From contig CANJLD010000005.1 of the NCBI GenBank assembly GCA_947475165.1, positions 120,546-184,545 of the forward strand: 64,000 nt of DNA. The letters are read 5' to 3'. The position numbers were made by a program, and so were the translations under genes. Position 1 is the first letter of the stretch. Every line of letters begins with the position of its first letter. Of this stretch, positions 52,445 through 62,714 are shown one piece after another. The stretch is from Bacteroidota bacterium (lineage in GTDB: Bacteria; Bacteroidota; Bacteroidia; Chitinophagales; LD1). A model generated the notes under the pieces. The model saw nothing but the letters and a program-made list of their open reading frames with translations. It ran no database searches and was not told the origin of the DNA.

Positions 52445-55400
52445 TTAAAGTTTAATTAGTTTTTGTGTAACGTTCTTTGTGCCTGAAGAAATACGAAGCA
52501 TATATACTCCGCTGGCTACATTCAGTTCTATTTCCGATTTCGTGTTCTTGATTTCAGATTTATATACCAATCTTCCTTCTGCATCAAACACCTCGCAATT
52601 AGCACCCAGCCAACCATTGCTGACAGAAATATTCCATTGCAATGTTCCGTTAGGGTTTGGATAAACACTCATCGATTCTCTACTCAATTCATTTAAACCG
52701 GTAACGGTAATAACCACCGGCAGCGATAAAGCTGAGCAGCCTTTAGCGTCAGTAATCAATACTGTATAGCTTCCGGTTTGTGTGGCAATCCAAAGCGGAG
52801 TATTTGCTCCTTGAATAGCTACTCCATTCAGGAACCATTGATATGTTACCGAATTATACGCCAGCAAAGTATCACCATTTACACTAATACTAACCGGTGG
52901 CTGAGGATGAACATTGATAGCTAAGTGATTCGAAGTAGCCGTGCAACCACCGTTATCGGTTACCGTTACATAATAATTGCCGGCTAACTTGGTGTAAATA
53001 CAAGAAGTAGTTGCACCGGTGTTCCATAAATAAGAAACATAGCCGGAAGGCGCACAAACCTGCGCACTGTCACCCGGACACATAGTAGTTACATTGCTGG
53101 TGATGATAACGTTACTTCCGCCCGAACCGCCAATAATTACGCTGGCAGTAGCTGAACAACCGCCCGCATCGCTAACCGTTACAGTATAAGTTCCCGAAGC
53201 AAGGTTGGTAAGACTTGAAGTAGTAGCACCGTTGCTCCAGCTATAAGCGGTGGCATTGCCCTGGGTTACGTTTATAGTAGCCGTTCCGTTGCTGTTACCG
53301 CAACTGGTGTTGGTAGAGGTAGCGTTAATTACAATTCCGGTTGATGCGTTAACTGTTACGCTCGCAGTTACTGTGCAACCTCCGGCACCGGTTACGGTAA
53401 CGGTGTAAGCACCCGCTGCCAAACCGCTTGCGGTAGCTGTAGTTGCTCCGCTGCTCCAGCTATAACCGGTGGCAGTTCCTGAAGTTACAGTTACAGTTGC
53501 CGAGCCATTGCTGGTGTTACAAGAAGCACCGGTGGCAGAAGTAGTAATTGTTGGCGCACCGGTTGAGCCTACTACCGCGCTTGCAGTGGCAGAACAGCCT
53601 CCTGGTCCGGTTACGGTTACGGTGTAAGTTCCTGCAGTAAGATTGCTTGCCGTTGAAGTAGTTGCTCCGCTACTCCAGCTATAACCGGTAGCAGTTCCTA
53701 CGATAACAGTAACTGTTGCAGAGCCGTTGTTGCTTCCGCAGGTAGCACCGGTAGTAGTAGAAGATAAAGTAATACCTCCTGACGAACCTACGGTAGTAGT
53801 AGCCGTAGCGGTACAACCGGCAGAAGAAGTTATAGTTACGTTATAAGTTCCGGCTGCAAGGCTTGAGATAGTAGCGGTAGTTCCGCCATTGCTCCATGCA
53901 TAAGTGCTGGATGTTCCACCTCCGATAGTTGCCGTTGCCGTACCGGTGCTGGTGCAGCCGGCATTAGTAGATGAAGCCGATGCCGTAATACCGGAAGAAG
54001 AACTTATTACAGCAGTTGCAGTAGCCGAGCAACCGCCTGCAGTAATAGTAACCGTATAAGTTCCTGCTGCTACGTTTGAAATAGTAGCTGCTGTTCCTCC
54101 GTTGCTCCAGGCATAAGCGGTTGGTGTACCACCTGCAGGAATTGCCGTTGCACTTCCGTTCGTTCCTCCGCAGGTGGTGTTGTTGTGCGAAGTAGAGGCG
54201 GTTAAATTACAAGCAACTGAACAAGGTGATAAAGAGCCAGAACTGCTAATTGTCATTTCGTTTCCGTTGCTATCGTTAACGCGTATCGGATAACTTGGAG
54301 GAGTTGCATTACTACCCGTAGCAAAGGTTTGCCAGCTGTTAACCATTACAGCACAACCTGTTGGTGTAGAACATGGAGGTATGATTGGAGGGAAAGCTGG
54401 GAAACACGCACTACAATCCTGTGTTTGAATCTGTTGGTACCAGGTGTAAGGACCGGTGCCGTTTGAAACAGTGACACTTCCGTTTTGCTCGCGGCAGGCA
54501 GATAGGCTGGCGCAAAGATTTACAGTAACTGCTATAGAATCGCTTCCGCAACCGATGGTATTATGAAGATAGTGAGTTCCCTGACCGGCTACTGAAGGAG
54601 TAAATACACCTGTACCCGGATTAATTCCGCTACCGCTCCACACACCTGGTGTTGAAGCAACTACAGTTACCGGTGCATCGGTGGTGCAGAAAGGTCCTAT
54701 TTGGCAAATGCTGGCATCGCAACAGGTAATAGCTATAGGTGCTGCGGCACCGGCTGCAATAGATTGTATATATCCCTGACGGGCTCCCGAACCTGAATTG
54801 CCCGCAGAGCCGCAGGCAATAATATCGCCATTGGTGCTTACATGCACATCATACACATTAAAGTTTGAAGTAGTTGGATAAACCGCTAATTGGTTCAGGT
54901 TTTGGTCATATTTTACCACTTGATTTTTAGAACCTACGTAAACGTTTCCGTTGGCATCTATATCAATACCGCTGTTTTCTACATACGATGAACCGAAGGT
55001 AGTGGTAAACGCACCACCAGGTATAGTAGCTGTACCTACAATAGCTCCGGTAGCAAATACACGCTTGTGCACCTGCGTTCCTTTAACCGAATACACAAAC
55101 CCGGCATAATATTTTAAGGCAGCAATACCGGTGTTGTTGTAACGGAAGTTTTCGCATTTATAACCGAGCGCATACGAGTTGCTGGTATAATACTTAGCCT
55201 GCGCTATGTTGGCACAAACTGAATAGTTCTGATTAATAAAACCGATAGAATCATGTGTAAGGAAATAATACCTGCCGTTACCGCAGGCGGTTATGCAGCG
55301 CACTTCCTGTGTAGGGAATAATGCACCACCCGTAATTTGCACACTGCTGGTTACATTTCCGTTGCTCATATCTACCTGATAAATATAAGGGCGAGGAGGC

Positions 55401-56584
55401 AGGGTATTACCGGTTCCGCCTATTACTAATTTGCTTTGGTCGCAGTTGAAAGAGATGCTCCAGAATTCTGTTGAAGCAAAAATACCACCGGGGTTAGGGT
55501 TATCCCAAATCATGGCACCGCCAGTACTTACTTTTTGAATAGCGGCAATTGAGCCTTGTGTAACATAAGAGTTACCGGCATTGTCTACCGCAAAAGTTCC
55601 GAGCCATGAAGTAGTATCGTAAGGCGTGCTGTAAGTCCATTGCAAAGCACCGGCAGGGCTGTATTTAAGCAACTGCATAGGGGTTACTCCGCCTATAATG
55701 TAAACGTTACCGGCTCCATCTTTTTCGCATTCCCAAACACAATCCCACTGGCTGGCAAATGCAGGTGCTACAATCCAGGGGTCGAGGACAACGGTTTTTG
55801 TTTTATCATAATTACCTAAGTTAAAGCCGATGGTCTTGCCTTTGCGCACAAACGAAGAAGTAATTTTAGAGCCTTCGTCATTTTGATAAAAAGTTTGCGG
55901 AGCGTGTTCTATAATATCGCCAAACTTGGTGATGTAGTGCAGGTTCTTCTGCGCATCAATAATCATATTGCCTACATCGGAATACTTCATTTTAATTTGC
56001 GAAGCATCGGCACCGGGGTGAAGAACGAAGCTGTACTCAATGCCGCCCTTCGGGTGAAAAACGTATTCTACATCTATATTCTTATAAAGATTTTTGTAAA
56101 GCAATTTAGTGTAGCCGTTAGCATGTTGAATGCTTTTGCCTTTGCCCATGTTGTAATTAAAATACTGGGTAACACTATAAAGTGCCACCACCTCTGCATT
56201 AGGGTTAGCACCTTCCCACTGCATTTGCACAAAGTCAATTTCGTTTTCAAGTTTTTCTTTGCTCTTCAGTTCTTCCCATTCTTCGTGGCTTAGTTTCTCC
56301 TTGCCTTTTAATCTTTCCATTTCCTCTTCTTTATCCTGTTCTATCATTTCTCTTTTCTCCATGCGAAAGGTGAGACCGTTTTTGGTAAAGAGAATTTGCG
56401 TAGCACCGTAGTCGGTTGCGTAAAGCACTTTAGATTCGGGAAGATTGTTTCTTCCGCTCCATTGTCCTTTGTTTTCAATAAAAACTTTTTGAGGTTCTGG
56501 GGTTACCGTCCAGTTAACTTTAGTGTTTTGTGCATAAACAAAACAGATGGCCATAAGCAAGCCAAGCGTAAAAATATTTTTCAT
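52445..56584 (-). CDS. Giant T9SS type A protein with N-terminal propeller-like domain and SprB repeats
   Basis: I place the start at the ATG complement of 56582-56584 (1379 aa), where MKNIFTLGLLMAICFVYAQ is a signal peptide; the open frame extends 18 codons upstream. The N-terminal domain (VFIENKGQWSGRNNLPESKVLY, then FTKNGLTFRM) is the DUF7948-type module seen in SBBP-like proteins, followed by a propeller region (GAGNVYIIGGVTPMQLLKY). From residue about 810 to 1150 there are near-identical repeats 'TAYAWSNGGTTATISNLAAGTYTVT'. The end has YPNPNG, VFDAEGRLVYKS and GVYMLRIS, a type A sorting domain. Its C-terminal region is very close to that of the gene at 56767. Confidence 0.92.
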   Translation of the reverse strand: MKNIFTLGLLMAICFVYAQNTKVNWTVTPEPQKVFIENKGQWSGRNNLPESKVLYATDYGATQILFTKNGLTFRMEKREMIEQDKEEEMERLKGKEKLSHEEWEELKSKEKLENEIDFVQMQWEGANPNAEVVALYSVTQYFNYNMGKGKSIQHANGYTKLLYKNLYKNIDVEYVFHPKGGIEYSFVLHPGADASQIKMKYSDVGNMIIDAQKNLHYITKFGDIIEHAPQTFYQNDEGSKITSSFVRKGKTIGFNLGNYDKTKTVVLDPWIVAPAFASQWDCVWECEKDGAGNVYIIGGVTPMQLLKYSPAGALQWTYSTPYDTTSWLGTFAVDNAGNSYVTQGSIAAIQKVSTGGAMIWDNPNPGGIFASTEFWSISFNCDQSKLVIGGTGNTLPPRPYIYQVDMSNGNVTSSVQITGGALFPTQEVRCITACGNGRYYFLTHDSIGFINQNYSVCANIAQAKYYTSNSYALGYKCENFRYNNTGIAALKYYAGFVYSVKGTQVHKRVFATGAIVGTATIPGGAFTTTFGSSYVENSGIDIDANGNVYVGSKNQVVKYDQNLNQLAVYPTTSNFNVYDVHVSTNGDIIACGSAGNSGSGARQGYIQSIAAGAAAPIAITCCDASICQIGPFCTTDAPVTVVASTPGVWSGSGINPGTGVFTPSVAGQGTHYLHNTIGCGSDSIAVTVNLCASLSACREQNGSVTVSNGTGPYTWYQQIQTQDCSACFPAFPPIIPPCSTPTGCAVMVNSWQTFATGSNATPPSYPIRVNDSNGNEMTISSSGSLSPCSVACNLTASTSHNNTTCGGTNGSATAIPAGGTPTAYAWSNGGTAATISNVAAGTYTVTITAGGCSATATAVISSSSGITASASSTNAGCTSTGTATATIGGGTSSTYAWSNGGTTATISSLAAGTYNVTITSSAGCTATATTTVGSSGGITLSSTTTGATCGSNNGSATVTVIVGTATGYSWSSGATTSTASNLTAGTYTVTVTGPGGCSATASAVVGSTGAPTITTSATGASCNTSNGSATVTVTSGTATGYSWSSGATTATASGLAAGAYTVTVTGAGGCTVTASVTVNASTGIVINATSTNTSCGNSNGTATINVTQGNATAYSWSNGATTSSLTNLASGTYTVTVSDAGGCSATASVIIGGSGGSNVIITSNVTTMCPGDSAQVCAPSGYVSYLWNTGATTSCIYTKLAGNYYVTVTDNGGCTATSNHLAINVHPQPPVSISVNGDTLLAYNSVTYQWFLNGVAIQGANTPLWIATQTGSYTVLITDAKGCSALSLPVVITVTGLNELSRESMSVYPNPNGTLQWNISVSNGWLGANCEVFDAEGRLVYKSEIKNTKSEIELNVASGVYMLRISSGTKNVTQKLIKL

Positions 56585-56716
56585 AATTTGTTTGTGTGTT
56601 AAGGGTTTTGAGCGAACCGATGCCGAATATATAAACATGTTAAATACAGAGTGAAATATTTTTAGCAGGGTTGTCTTTAACAGTTTGAAGTATTAATAGT
56701 TGAAGCAGAGAATGCA

Positions 56717-56750
56717 AAAAGCCCCCCGCAGAATTGCGGAGGGCTTTTGA
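56717..56750. terminator. Terminator downstream of the 1113-aa T9SS gene
   Basis: AAAGCCC-C-CCGCA, GAAT, TGCGG-A-GGGCTTT with flanking A- and T-runs. It lies between the two giant genes, both on the minus strand, and would end the transcript of the upstream one (56767-60108). Confidence 0.8.
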
Positions 56751-56766
56751 ATATAGATGCACTGAT

Positions 56767-59700
56767 TTACAGTTTAATCAACTTATGTGTTACGTTCTTA
56801 GTGCCCGATGAAATACGCAGCATATAAACTCCACGTGCCACGTTCATCTCTATTTCCGATTTCTGATTTCTGATTTCTGACTGGTAAACCAATCTTCCTT
56901 CGGCATCAAATACTTCCACCTTACTGCCCAGCAGGTTCTCACCTACTTCTAAATTCCAGTTGCCGTTTTGCAATGGGTTAGGGTAAACTTTTATTTGTGC
57001 GCTTACTATTTCGGCAATACCGTTAATGGTAATTACCACCGGCAGCGATTGAGCACTACAACCATTCGCGTCAGTTACCACAACGGTATAACTACCCGAC
57101 TGTGTAACTACCCATAGCGGGTTATTAGCTCCCGGAATTAACACACCATCTTTATACCATTGATAAGTAACCGCGTTGTAGGCCAAAAGCGAATCGCCAT
57201 TTACGCTTATGCTAACCGGTGGCTGCGGATGAACATTCAAGGCTAAGTGGTTGGAAGAAGCCGTACAGTTTCCGGCATCGGTTACGGTTACATAATAGTT
57301 ACCTGCTAAACGCGCGTAAATACACTGACCGGTAGCACCGTTGTTCCATAAGTAGGAAGCATAACCGGCAGGGGCGCAAATCTGCGCGCTATCGCTGGCG
57401 CAAATAGTGCTTTGGCTCGAAGTAATTACAGGGTTGGTAGTACCGGTAGAGTTAAGCGTAAAGGTGGTATCAAGCGCGCAACCGTTGGCATCTGCTGCAT
57501 GGAAAGTATAAGTACCACCTCCCAAACTTGTTATTTGCTGATTGTTGCTGATAACTACATTATTCAACTTCCACTCGGTAACTACCGGTGTTCCTCCGGT
57601 AATAGCGGTGCAGTTCAAACTGCCGTTTGCCTGTCCGCAACTTGGCTGGGTTACACTAAACGTGCCTGATAAGCCTGCATTTGCCGCCACCACTGCGCTG
57701 GCAGTAGCCGAGCAACCGCTTTGGCTAACCGTAACCGTATACGAACCGGCAGGCAGATTGCTGATAGAAGCCGAATTGCCGCTATTGCTCCATGTGTAAG
57801 TATAGTTACCGGTGCCTGAAACGGTTACCGTTGCACTACCGTTGTTGTTTCCGCAGGTAGCATTGCTTGAACTGGTTGAAACACTCAAACCTGCAGAAGA
57901 AATTACCACTGCACTGGCAGTAGCTGAACAACCGGCACCGGCACTAACTGTTACCGTATAAGTTCCTCCTGCCAAGTTGCTTATAGTTGAAGTACTTCCA
58001 CTGTTGCTCCAGGCATAAGTATAGTTACCTGTACCGGCTACAGTTACAGTAGCCGTTCCATTGTTCTGCCCGCAGTTAGCACTTGTAGATGAAGGTGTTA
58101 AAGCAAGCGAGCCTGAACCGGTAACCGTAACGCTGGTAACCGAAGGACAAGCCGATGAACCGCCCTCTATTAGCTGAATACTGTCGATTGCAAAACCAGG
58201 GTCATCTCCATTACCATCCTGATTGTTAATCCACCGGAAAGCGAATTTGAAGTTGGCGGTATTATCGAAATTGCTCGGCACATTTACCGTTGCCTGTGTG
58301 CAGGTGTATGCACCACTATATTGCGTAGGCATATCTGTCCAGTTAGTGCCGCCATTGGCACTAAAGCGAACTAAGCCGTAATCTAAACCGGGGTCGCCAC
58401 CTACCAGGTATTTAAACTTGAGCACCATATTGCTTTTACCCACAGTAGAAATAACCGGAGAGATAGCGCACTTATCAGCAGTAGGGTCGCCAAACAATGG
58501 GTTAGGAATTGGTGAGCCCGGAAAGTACATACAAGCTCCCGGATTACCGAAGCAAACAAACGAAGCAGAATTACAGGTAATGTGCAGATAGTTTCCTGCA
58601 TTGCAGTTGCAATCGGCATCGCTGTTTACTACCCATTGGTTAGGTTGTGCTCCGTTGGTGCCGGGGCCGTCAGCAAATGTCCAACTGCCTGCACCGGCAG
58701 TAAAGTTTTCAGTAAAGAATGGAGTAGGTACAGTAGATGTGCTGCTGTTTACCGTAACCGTATAAGTGCCGGGTGCAAGGTTCGAAATAGTTTGACTTGT
58801 TTGCGCATTGCTCCATGCATAAGTAAACGGACCGGTACCCCCGGCAGTTACCGAAGCTGTGCCGTTGTTGTTTCCGCACGAAGCAGGAGTGGTAGAACCG
58901 GTAAGCGATAAACCACCTGACGATGCCGTAATAGCCGCACTGGCAGTAGCCGAGCATACCCCCGCACCGGTAACGGTAACGGTATAAGTGCCTGCACCTA
59001 AATTATTCACCACTTGTGTATTGGCACTGTTGCTCCAAGCATAAGTATAAGGACCGGTGCCGGTTACCACGTTGGCAATAACGGTACCAGTGTTGCCGGT
59101 ACAACTTGAATTAATAGTGCTGATTTGCAAAGTTGGCGGAGTGTATTGACCAACCGTTGCGGCTATAGTAGTAGAGCAAGCCGTAGCATCGGTAACCGTT
59201 ACGTTATAAGTAGATGCCGCTAAGCCGGTAATGGTACCGGTAGTGGCATTGTTTGCCCAATGATACTGAAATGGCGAAGTACACCCTATTGCTTCTACCG
59301 TAGCTGTTCCATTATTATTAGCACAACCTGCATTGGAAGAAGTTGCAGTAACCGCAAACGAGCAATCGTTTGCTCCTGCCGGTGAAATTTCTACATCATC
59401 AATATAATAATAGAGGTAAGGATTAAAACTTCCGCAGTTGTGCGCGCAAACGGTGGTGTTACCATCGTTCTTAAAATTACCGATAGTGAAATAGCTTTCG
59501 CCACCAACAGCCGTATAAATCCAGCGCACTTCTACCCAATTTAGCGTATCCATTACACATGGGCCGCAATAGTTAAGTTGCGGTGTTACCGTCATTAATT
59601 GCCCTTGTGTGCAGGCGTTGTGCGCATAATAATTATTGGTGAAATAAACACCAATATCATCGGTGCCGCCCATTACGCCTTCGGGCAGGCTCATGTAAAA

Positions 59701-60108
59701 ACGCACTAAATATTTTTGCGAAGCAACTAAAGGCGATGAGGTATGACCCTCAATATACTCGCGATAATTATCGCCTAACAAAGCACAGCCTAAAAAGCCT
59801 TCGCCCAAAATTATACCGGCATGGTGGTCACCGGTGCGGGAGCCTTGGTAGCCGAGCAAACCGTTAGGGCTGTTACTGCCGCCAAACTGCGGCACACAGG
59901 CAGCATACAAGTCGGAGGTAGAGCAGCTATCGGCACCCGAGTTGCCTTGCGCCCAACCGGTAGCCAAATTAAACTGACTGATACCCTGCGGACAGCCTGA
60001 TGTTAGTTCAAAACTTGGATTGATAACTAAGTTCTGCGCAGAAATTTTTACAGTTGTGCAACAGCAAATAAAAATTAGTGCAATGGTAGTGCGTAAAATG
60101 TTTTTCAT
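56767..60108 (-). CDS. Giant T9SS type A protein with SprB repeats (paralogue of the 1379-aa protein)
   Basis: This 1113-aa protein has a signal peptide (IALIFICCCTTVKISAQ). The N-terminal domain (LVINPSFELTSGCPQGISQF, ending DDVEISPAG at about residue 245) is a carbohydrate-binding-like module often found at the start of Bacteroidota surface proteins. A second beta-sandwich module interrupts the repeats around residues 465-650. SprB-type repeats (CGNNNGTASVTAGGTGPFTYAW) flank it. The last about 190 residues, including NVHPQPPVSISVNGDSLLAY and VFDAEGRLVY, closely match the preceding paralogue, ending in a type A sorting domain. Surface adhesin is the likely role. Confidence 0.92.
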   Translation of the reverse strand: MKNILRTTIALIFICCCTTVKISAQNLVINPSFELTSGCPQGISQFNLATGWAQGNSGADSCSTSDLYAACVPQFGGSNSPNGLLGYQGSRTGDHHAGIILGEGFLGCALLGDNYREYIEGHTSSPLVASQKYLVRFYMSLPEGVMGGTDDIGVYFTNNYYAHNACTQGQLMTVTPQLNYCGPCVMDTLNWVEVRWIYTAVGGESYFTIGNFKNDGNTTVCAHNCGSFNPYLYYYIDDVEISPAGANDCSFAVTATSSNAGCANNNGTATVEAIGCTSPFQYHWANNATTGTITGLAASTYNVTVTDATACSTTIAATVGQYTPPTLQISTINSSCTGNTGTVIANVVTGTGPYTYAWSNSANTQVVNNLGAGTYTVTVTGAGVCSATASAAITASSGGLSLTGSTTPASCGNNNGTASVTAGGTGPFTYAWSNAQTSQTISNLAPGTYTVTVNSSTSTVPTPFFTENFTAGAGSWTFADGPGTNGAQPNQWVVNSDADCNCNAGNYLHITCNSASFVCFGNPGACMYFPGSPIPNPLFGDPTADKCAISPVISTVGKSNMVLKFKYLVGGDPGLDYGLVRFSANGGTNWTDMPTQYSGAYTCTQATVNVPSNFDNTANFKFAFRWINNQDGNGDDPGFAIDSIQLIEGGSSACPSVTSVTVTGSGSLALTPSSTSANCGQNNGTATVTVAGTGNYTYAWSNSGSTSTISNLAGGTYTVTVSAGAGCSATASAVVISSAGLSVSTSSSNATCGNNNGSATVTVSGTGNYTYTWSNSGNSASISNLPAGSYTVTVSQSGCSATASAVVAANAGLSGTFSVTQPSCGQANGSLNCTAITGGTPVVTEWKLNNVVISNNQQITSLGGGTYTFHAADANGCALDTTFTLNSTGTTNPVITSSQSTICASDSAQICAPAGYASYLWNNGATGQCIYARLAGNYYVTVTDAGNCTASSNHLALNVHPQPPVSISVNGDSLLAYNAVTYQWYKDGVLIPGANNPLWVVTQSGSYTVVVTDANGCSAQSLPVVITINGIAEIVSAQIKVYPNPLQNGNWNLEVGENLLGSKVEVFDAEGRLVYQSEIRNQKSEIEMNVARGVYMLRISSGTKNVTHKLIKL

Positions 60109-60149
60109 ATATGTGTTTGTGTGTTAATTATTTTGAGCGAATCAGGTTT

Positions 60150-60157
60150 CGAATATA
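60150..60157 (-). promoter_or_regulatory. Possible -7 element (TATATTCG) of the 1113-aa gene
   Basis: The plus-strand phrase CGAATATATAAAC occurs here and before the 1379-aa paralogue (near 56625), and both leaders also share TTTTGAGCGAA and GTTTGTGTGTTAA. The two genes therefore appear to share a duplicated promoter and leader. Confidence 0.4.
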
Positions 60158-60299
60158 TAAACTTTTGATACCTGCTATATGACCGCTGAAAACAGAAAAA
60201 TGAAGGTTGAATTACATGATGATGGTTTCTTTTCAGAAACATTTTTTTGTGATTTACCGAGGGAAAATTAAGTTTGCATCCCTTTTGTAAAAAGGAAAC

Positions 60300-60372
60300 G
60301 ATTCCGTAGCTCAGTTGGTAGAGCAAATGACTCTTAATCATTGGGTCGTGGGTTCGACCCCCACCGGGATCA
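60300..60372 (+). tRNA. tRNA-Lys (anticodon CTT)
   Basis: All four arms fold: acceptor GATTCCG/CGGGATC (one G-T), D-arm GCTC/GAGC with AGTTGGTA loop, anticodon stem AATGA/TCATT with loop CTCTTAA (anticodon CTT, reading AAG), T-arm GTGGG/CCCAC with TTCGACC loop. The discriminator is A; CCA is not encoded. The common UUU-anticodon tRNA-Lys is not in this window. Confidence 0.97.
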
Positions 60373-60382
60373 CAAATTTGGT

Positions 60383-60419
60383 AAGGGTTCTGCAAGTTTT
60401 GCGGAACCCTTATTTTTTT
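60383..60419 (+). terminator. Terminator of tRNA-Lys
   Basis: AAGGGTTC (60383-60390) and GAACCCTT (60404-60411), followed by ATTTTTTT. It lies 10 bp after the tRNA. Confidence 0.85.
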
Positions 60420-60693
60420 GTTGGCATACAATTTTGCATACAAGTGCTTTGCAGCAGAGTCTTTAGCAAACTACCATACACGAGAAAAGGTATTACTGTT
60501 AACGTTTCACGGATTGCCGAAGGCGCGGTTAAAAATGCGCTCACTTGTCCGCAAACAGTAAACTAAATAAGAAATACAAAACGTAAAATTTAAGACTTCG
60601 CCCGCGCATTGGTGCAATGCCATGTTTGAGGCTTTGCGAATTGTAGTTTATTGCTTTTCACAGTGTAAAGTTTCGTACGTATAGCACCTGGGT
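60420..60693. other. Gene-free stretch containing copy B of the dispersed element
   Basis: Apart from copy B (60491-60573) I see no gene. Other content is AT-rich with no clear repeats. Confidence 0.55.
60491..60573 (-). repeat. Copy B of the dispersed element (inverse orientation)
   Basis: The 32 bp at 60509-60540 are the exact reverse complement of 35089-35120. TTACTGTT (60493-60500) and AACAGTAA (60554-60561) enclose it as an inverted repeat. It carries GTTAACAG where copy A has GTTAGCGG. It lies 118 bp downstream of the tRNA-Lys 3' end. Confidence 0.85.
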
Positions 60694-62448
60694 TTATTCT
60701 TTTAAAATGATCTTTTGCATGGCGGACTTAAGTTGTGCCGCCAGTTCTTTATACCCATCCGGTTTATAGTACAACAAATTATCCATCTCATAAGGGTCTG
60801 TAGTTAAATCATAGAGTTCGGTTTCTACTTCTTCTGCCTTTGATTTTAATTCCAGTGTTTTTTTATTGCCTGAGTAGATCCTGCTCATAAGTTCGGGATT
60901 TTTCATCCTGTATTGATTGCTGAAATCCAGGACTTTTTTGCTTGTGTTTTTCTGCCATTCGATGTATTTATAGGTGGTTTCTTTCTGAACCCCATTTTCT
61001 ACAGCCGTCACTTTTATTCTTATCGCATTATAAGTTGGATGATCCATGATGTACAAAGGCAAAAGCTTCATGCTAAGATTGGGTTTATCGTATAAATGAA
61101 ATTTGGACAGGCTTGGCCCGAGATATTCCATGACGAACCGGTCTCTGAAATTCGTAATACTATCATTGTATAGCAGAGGAACCAAGGAAAGTCCTTCCAC
61201 ACTTTTGGGGATTTTTACACCGGCAATATTTAAAATAGTAGGCATAAGATCGAGGTTGGTTACCCATTCTTCGGTTTTACCGGGTGTGGCGAGGTGTAAA
61301 GAATCGCCACCGGTAATTATCAGTGGAACCCGAATAGCTTCTTCATAAGGCGTAGCTTTATTCATCATAGCGTGTGCTCCTAACATATATCCGTTATCAG
61401 AAGTAAAAATCAACAAGGTATTATCCCATTCTCCATTATCTTTTAATGTTTTAATCAAGCTGCTGACCATATCATTTAAAGCATATAAGGAGCCCAAACG
61501 CCCATACCAATCTGCCTGCAAAAAACTTTTGACAGACCCGGGTACTTTCCCTTTAATAATTGAATTGTAAAAAAACACTCCCTTATTCATTTGTCTCACT
61601 CTTTTCTTCCAGGTATCCGTAAGGAAAGTGGATTTGTCTAAGGGTATATTTTTTTCAGCGGCAGTTGCTAATTTACCATAGTCAGTATTATAATTTGGTT
61701 TAATAGGAACGGGCAACTTTGCCCAACGCTCTTCCGCAATTTTTGTATACCTCGGGGCTGCCTGTAATGGATTATGTGGCGCAGTTGGCGTTAAATACAG
61801 AAAGAACGGCTGCTTATCATCTTTCTCCGTATTTTGAATAAATGAAATGGCTTCGTTAGCTAAAACATCGGTTGAATAATCTTCGGGCTTTGAACCATAT
61901 TGTTTTGTTTGCTGATATGCAACATTCCATATAGTATCGTTTTGGGCGCTTCCTCCCTGCCAGTTTAAAACACTATAATCATATCCCTTGTAATAGGAGG
62001 AATGGGTAAATACAAAACCATCTGTCCATCCATAAACCGGTTTTGCGTTTTCGCCAATTCCATATCCATTTAAATACTTACCAATGATGGCAGTTCGGTA
62101 ACCTGATTTGTTTAGATAAGAAGGTAAGGTATATGGTTCATTATGTTTAAACGCACTCCATCCACCATTTATTGATGCATTTCTATAAACTCCATTAGTA
62201 TGCGCATAACTGCCCGTTAAAGTTGCAGAACGACTTGGGCAGCAAGTAGCCATTGGCGTAAAAGAGTTAGTAAAATCTATTCCAATTGATTTTAATGAGT
62301 CTATGATTGGTAAAACCTCGGGGAAATATGGAGGAGTATATATGGCATCTAAATCGTCAGCCAAAACAATTATCACATTAGGTTTTTGTTGGGCAAATGT
62401 TGTAATGCTTACAAGGCAGAGGCAAATGGTTATAAAAGGTATTCGCAT
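60694..62448 (-). CDS. Exported sulfatase (formylglycine-dependent, S1 family)
   Basis: I place the start at the ATG complement of 62446-62448 (584 aa), giving a signal peptide (MRIPFITICLCLVSITTFAQ). The sulfatase motif C-x-P-S-R is C69-C70-P71-S72-R73 with TLTG following, so the nucleophile is the C69-derived formylglycine. Metal ligands include DD at residues 31-32 and the DN of FTSDNGYMLGAH. It would remove sulfate esters, probably from polysaccharide or glycosaminoglycan. A sulfatase-maturating enzyme is not in the window. It is bounded by tRNA-Lys and an IS3 element. Confidence 0.92.
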   Translation of the reverse strand: MRIPFITICLCLVSITTFAQQKPNVIIVLADDLDAIYTPPYFPEVLPIIDSLKSIGIDFTNSFTPMATCCPSRSATLTGSYAHTNGVYRNASINGGWSAFKHNEPYTLPSYLNKSGYRTAIIGKYLNGYGIGENAKPVYGWTDGFVFTHSSYYKGYDYSVLNWQGGSAQNDTIWNVAYQQTKQYGSKPEDYSTDVLANEAISFIQNTEKDDKQPFFLYLTPTAPHNPLQAAPRYTKIAEERWAKLPVPIKPNYNTDYGKLATAAEKNIPLDKSTFLTDTWKKRVRQMNKGVFFYNSIIKGKVPGSVKSFLQADWYGRLGSLYALNDMVSSLIKTLKDNGEWDNTLLIFTSDNGYMLGAHAMMNKATPYEEAIRVPLIITGGDSLHLATPGKTEEWVTNLDLMPTILNIAGVKIPKSVEGLSLVPLLYNDSITNFRDRFVMEYLGPSLSKFHLYDKPNLSMKLLPLYIMDHPTYNAIRIKVTAVENGVQKETTYKYIEWQKNTSKKVLDFSNQYRMKNPELMSRIYSGNKKTLELKSKAEEVETELYDLTTDPYEMDNLLYYKPDGYKELAAQLKSAMQKIILKE

Positions 62449-62601
62449 AGAAATGAAAGTATAGGCAAACAAAGTAATAATCATTTAGTAATTGAGTTTA
62501 CCCAGGCTGTCTTGTCCTGAAATAGGTTGACTATTTTTGTTAGAAAATAGAAAAGGTTTTCCGAGTTTTTTCTTGCACAAAATGAAGTTTGATTTTTGAA
62601 G

Positions 62602-62682
62602 TGAGGCGTTATTCACGCCTCCTTCATTTCGTGATTCCTGCTTTCGGCACTATCCGGGTTGCTCCTCAGCAGAGCCCGTTTC
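62602..62682. repeat. Hairpin plus conserved phrase inside the IS3 non-coding end
   Basis: A hairpin with stem GAGGCG/CGCCTC (62602-62621) is followed by a phrase (62650-62682) that in reverse complement reads GAAACGGGCTCTGCTG...GGATAG. The same phrase occurs at 38203-38234, followed there by another hairpin (38261-38288). Confidence 0.6.
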
Positions 62683-62714
62683 CATCCTCACAGGAACAGT
62701 TCAAATGTAATTAA

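Noticed and set aside
60300..60693. Genomic island integrated at tRNA-Lys
   Set aside because: The tRNA is intact but no integrase gene and no duplicated tRNA 3' end was found in the window.
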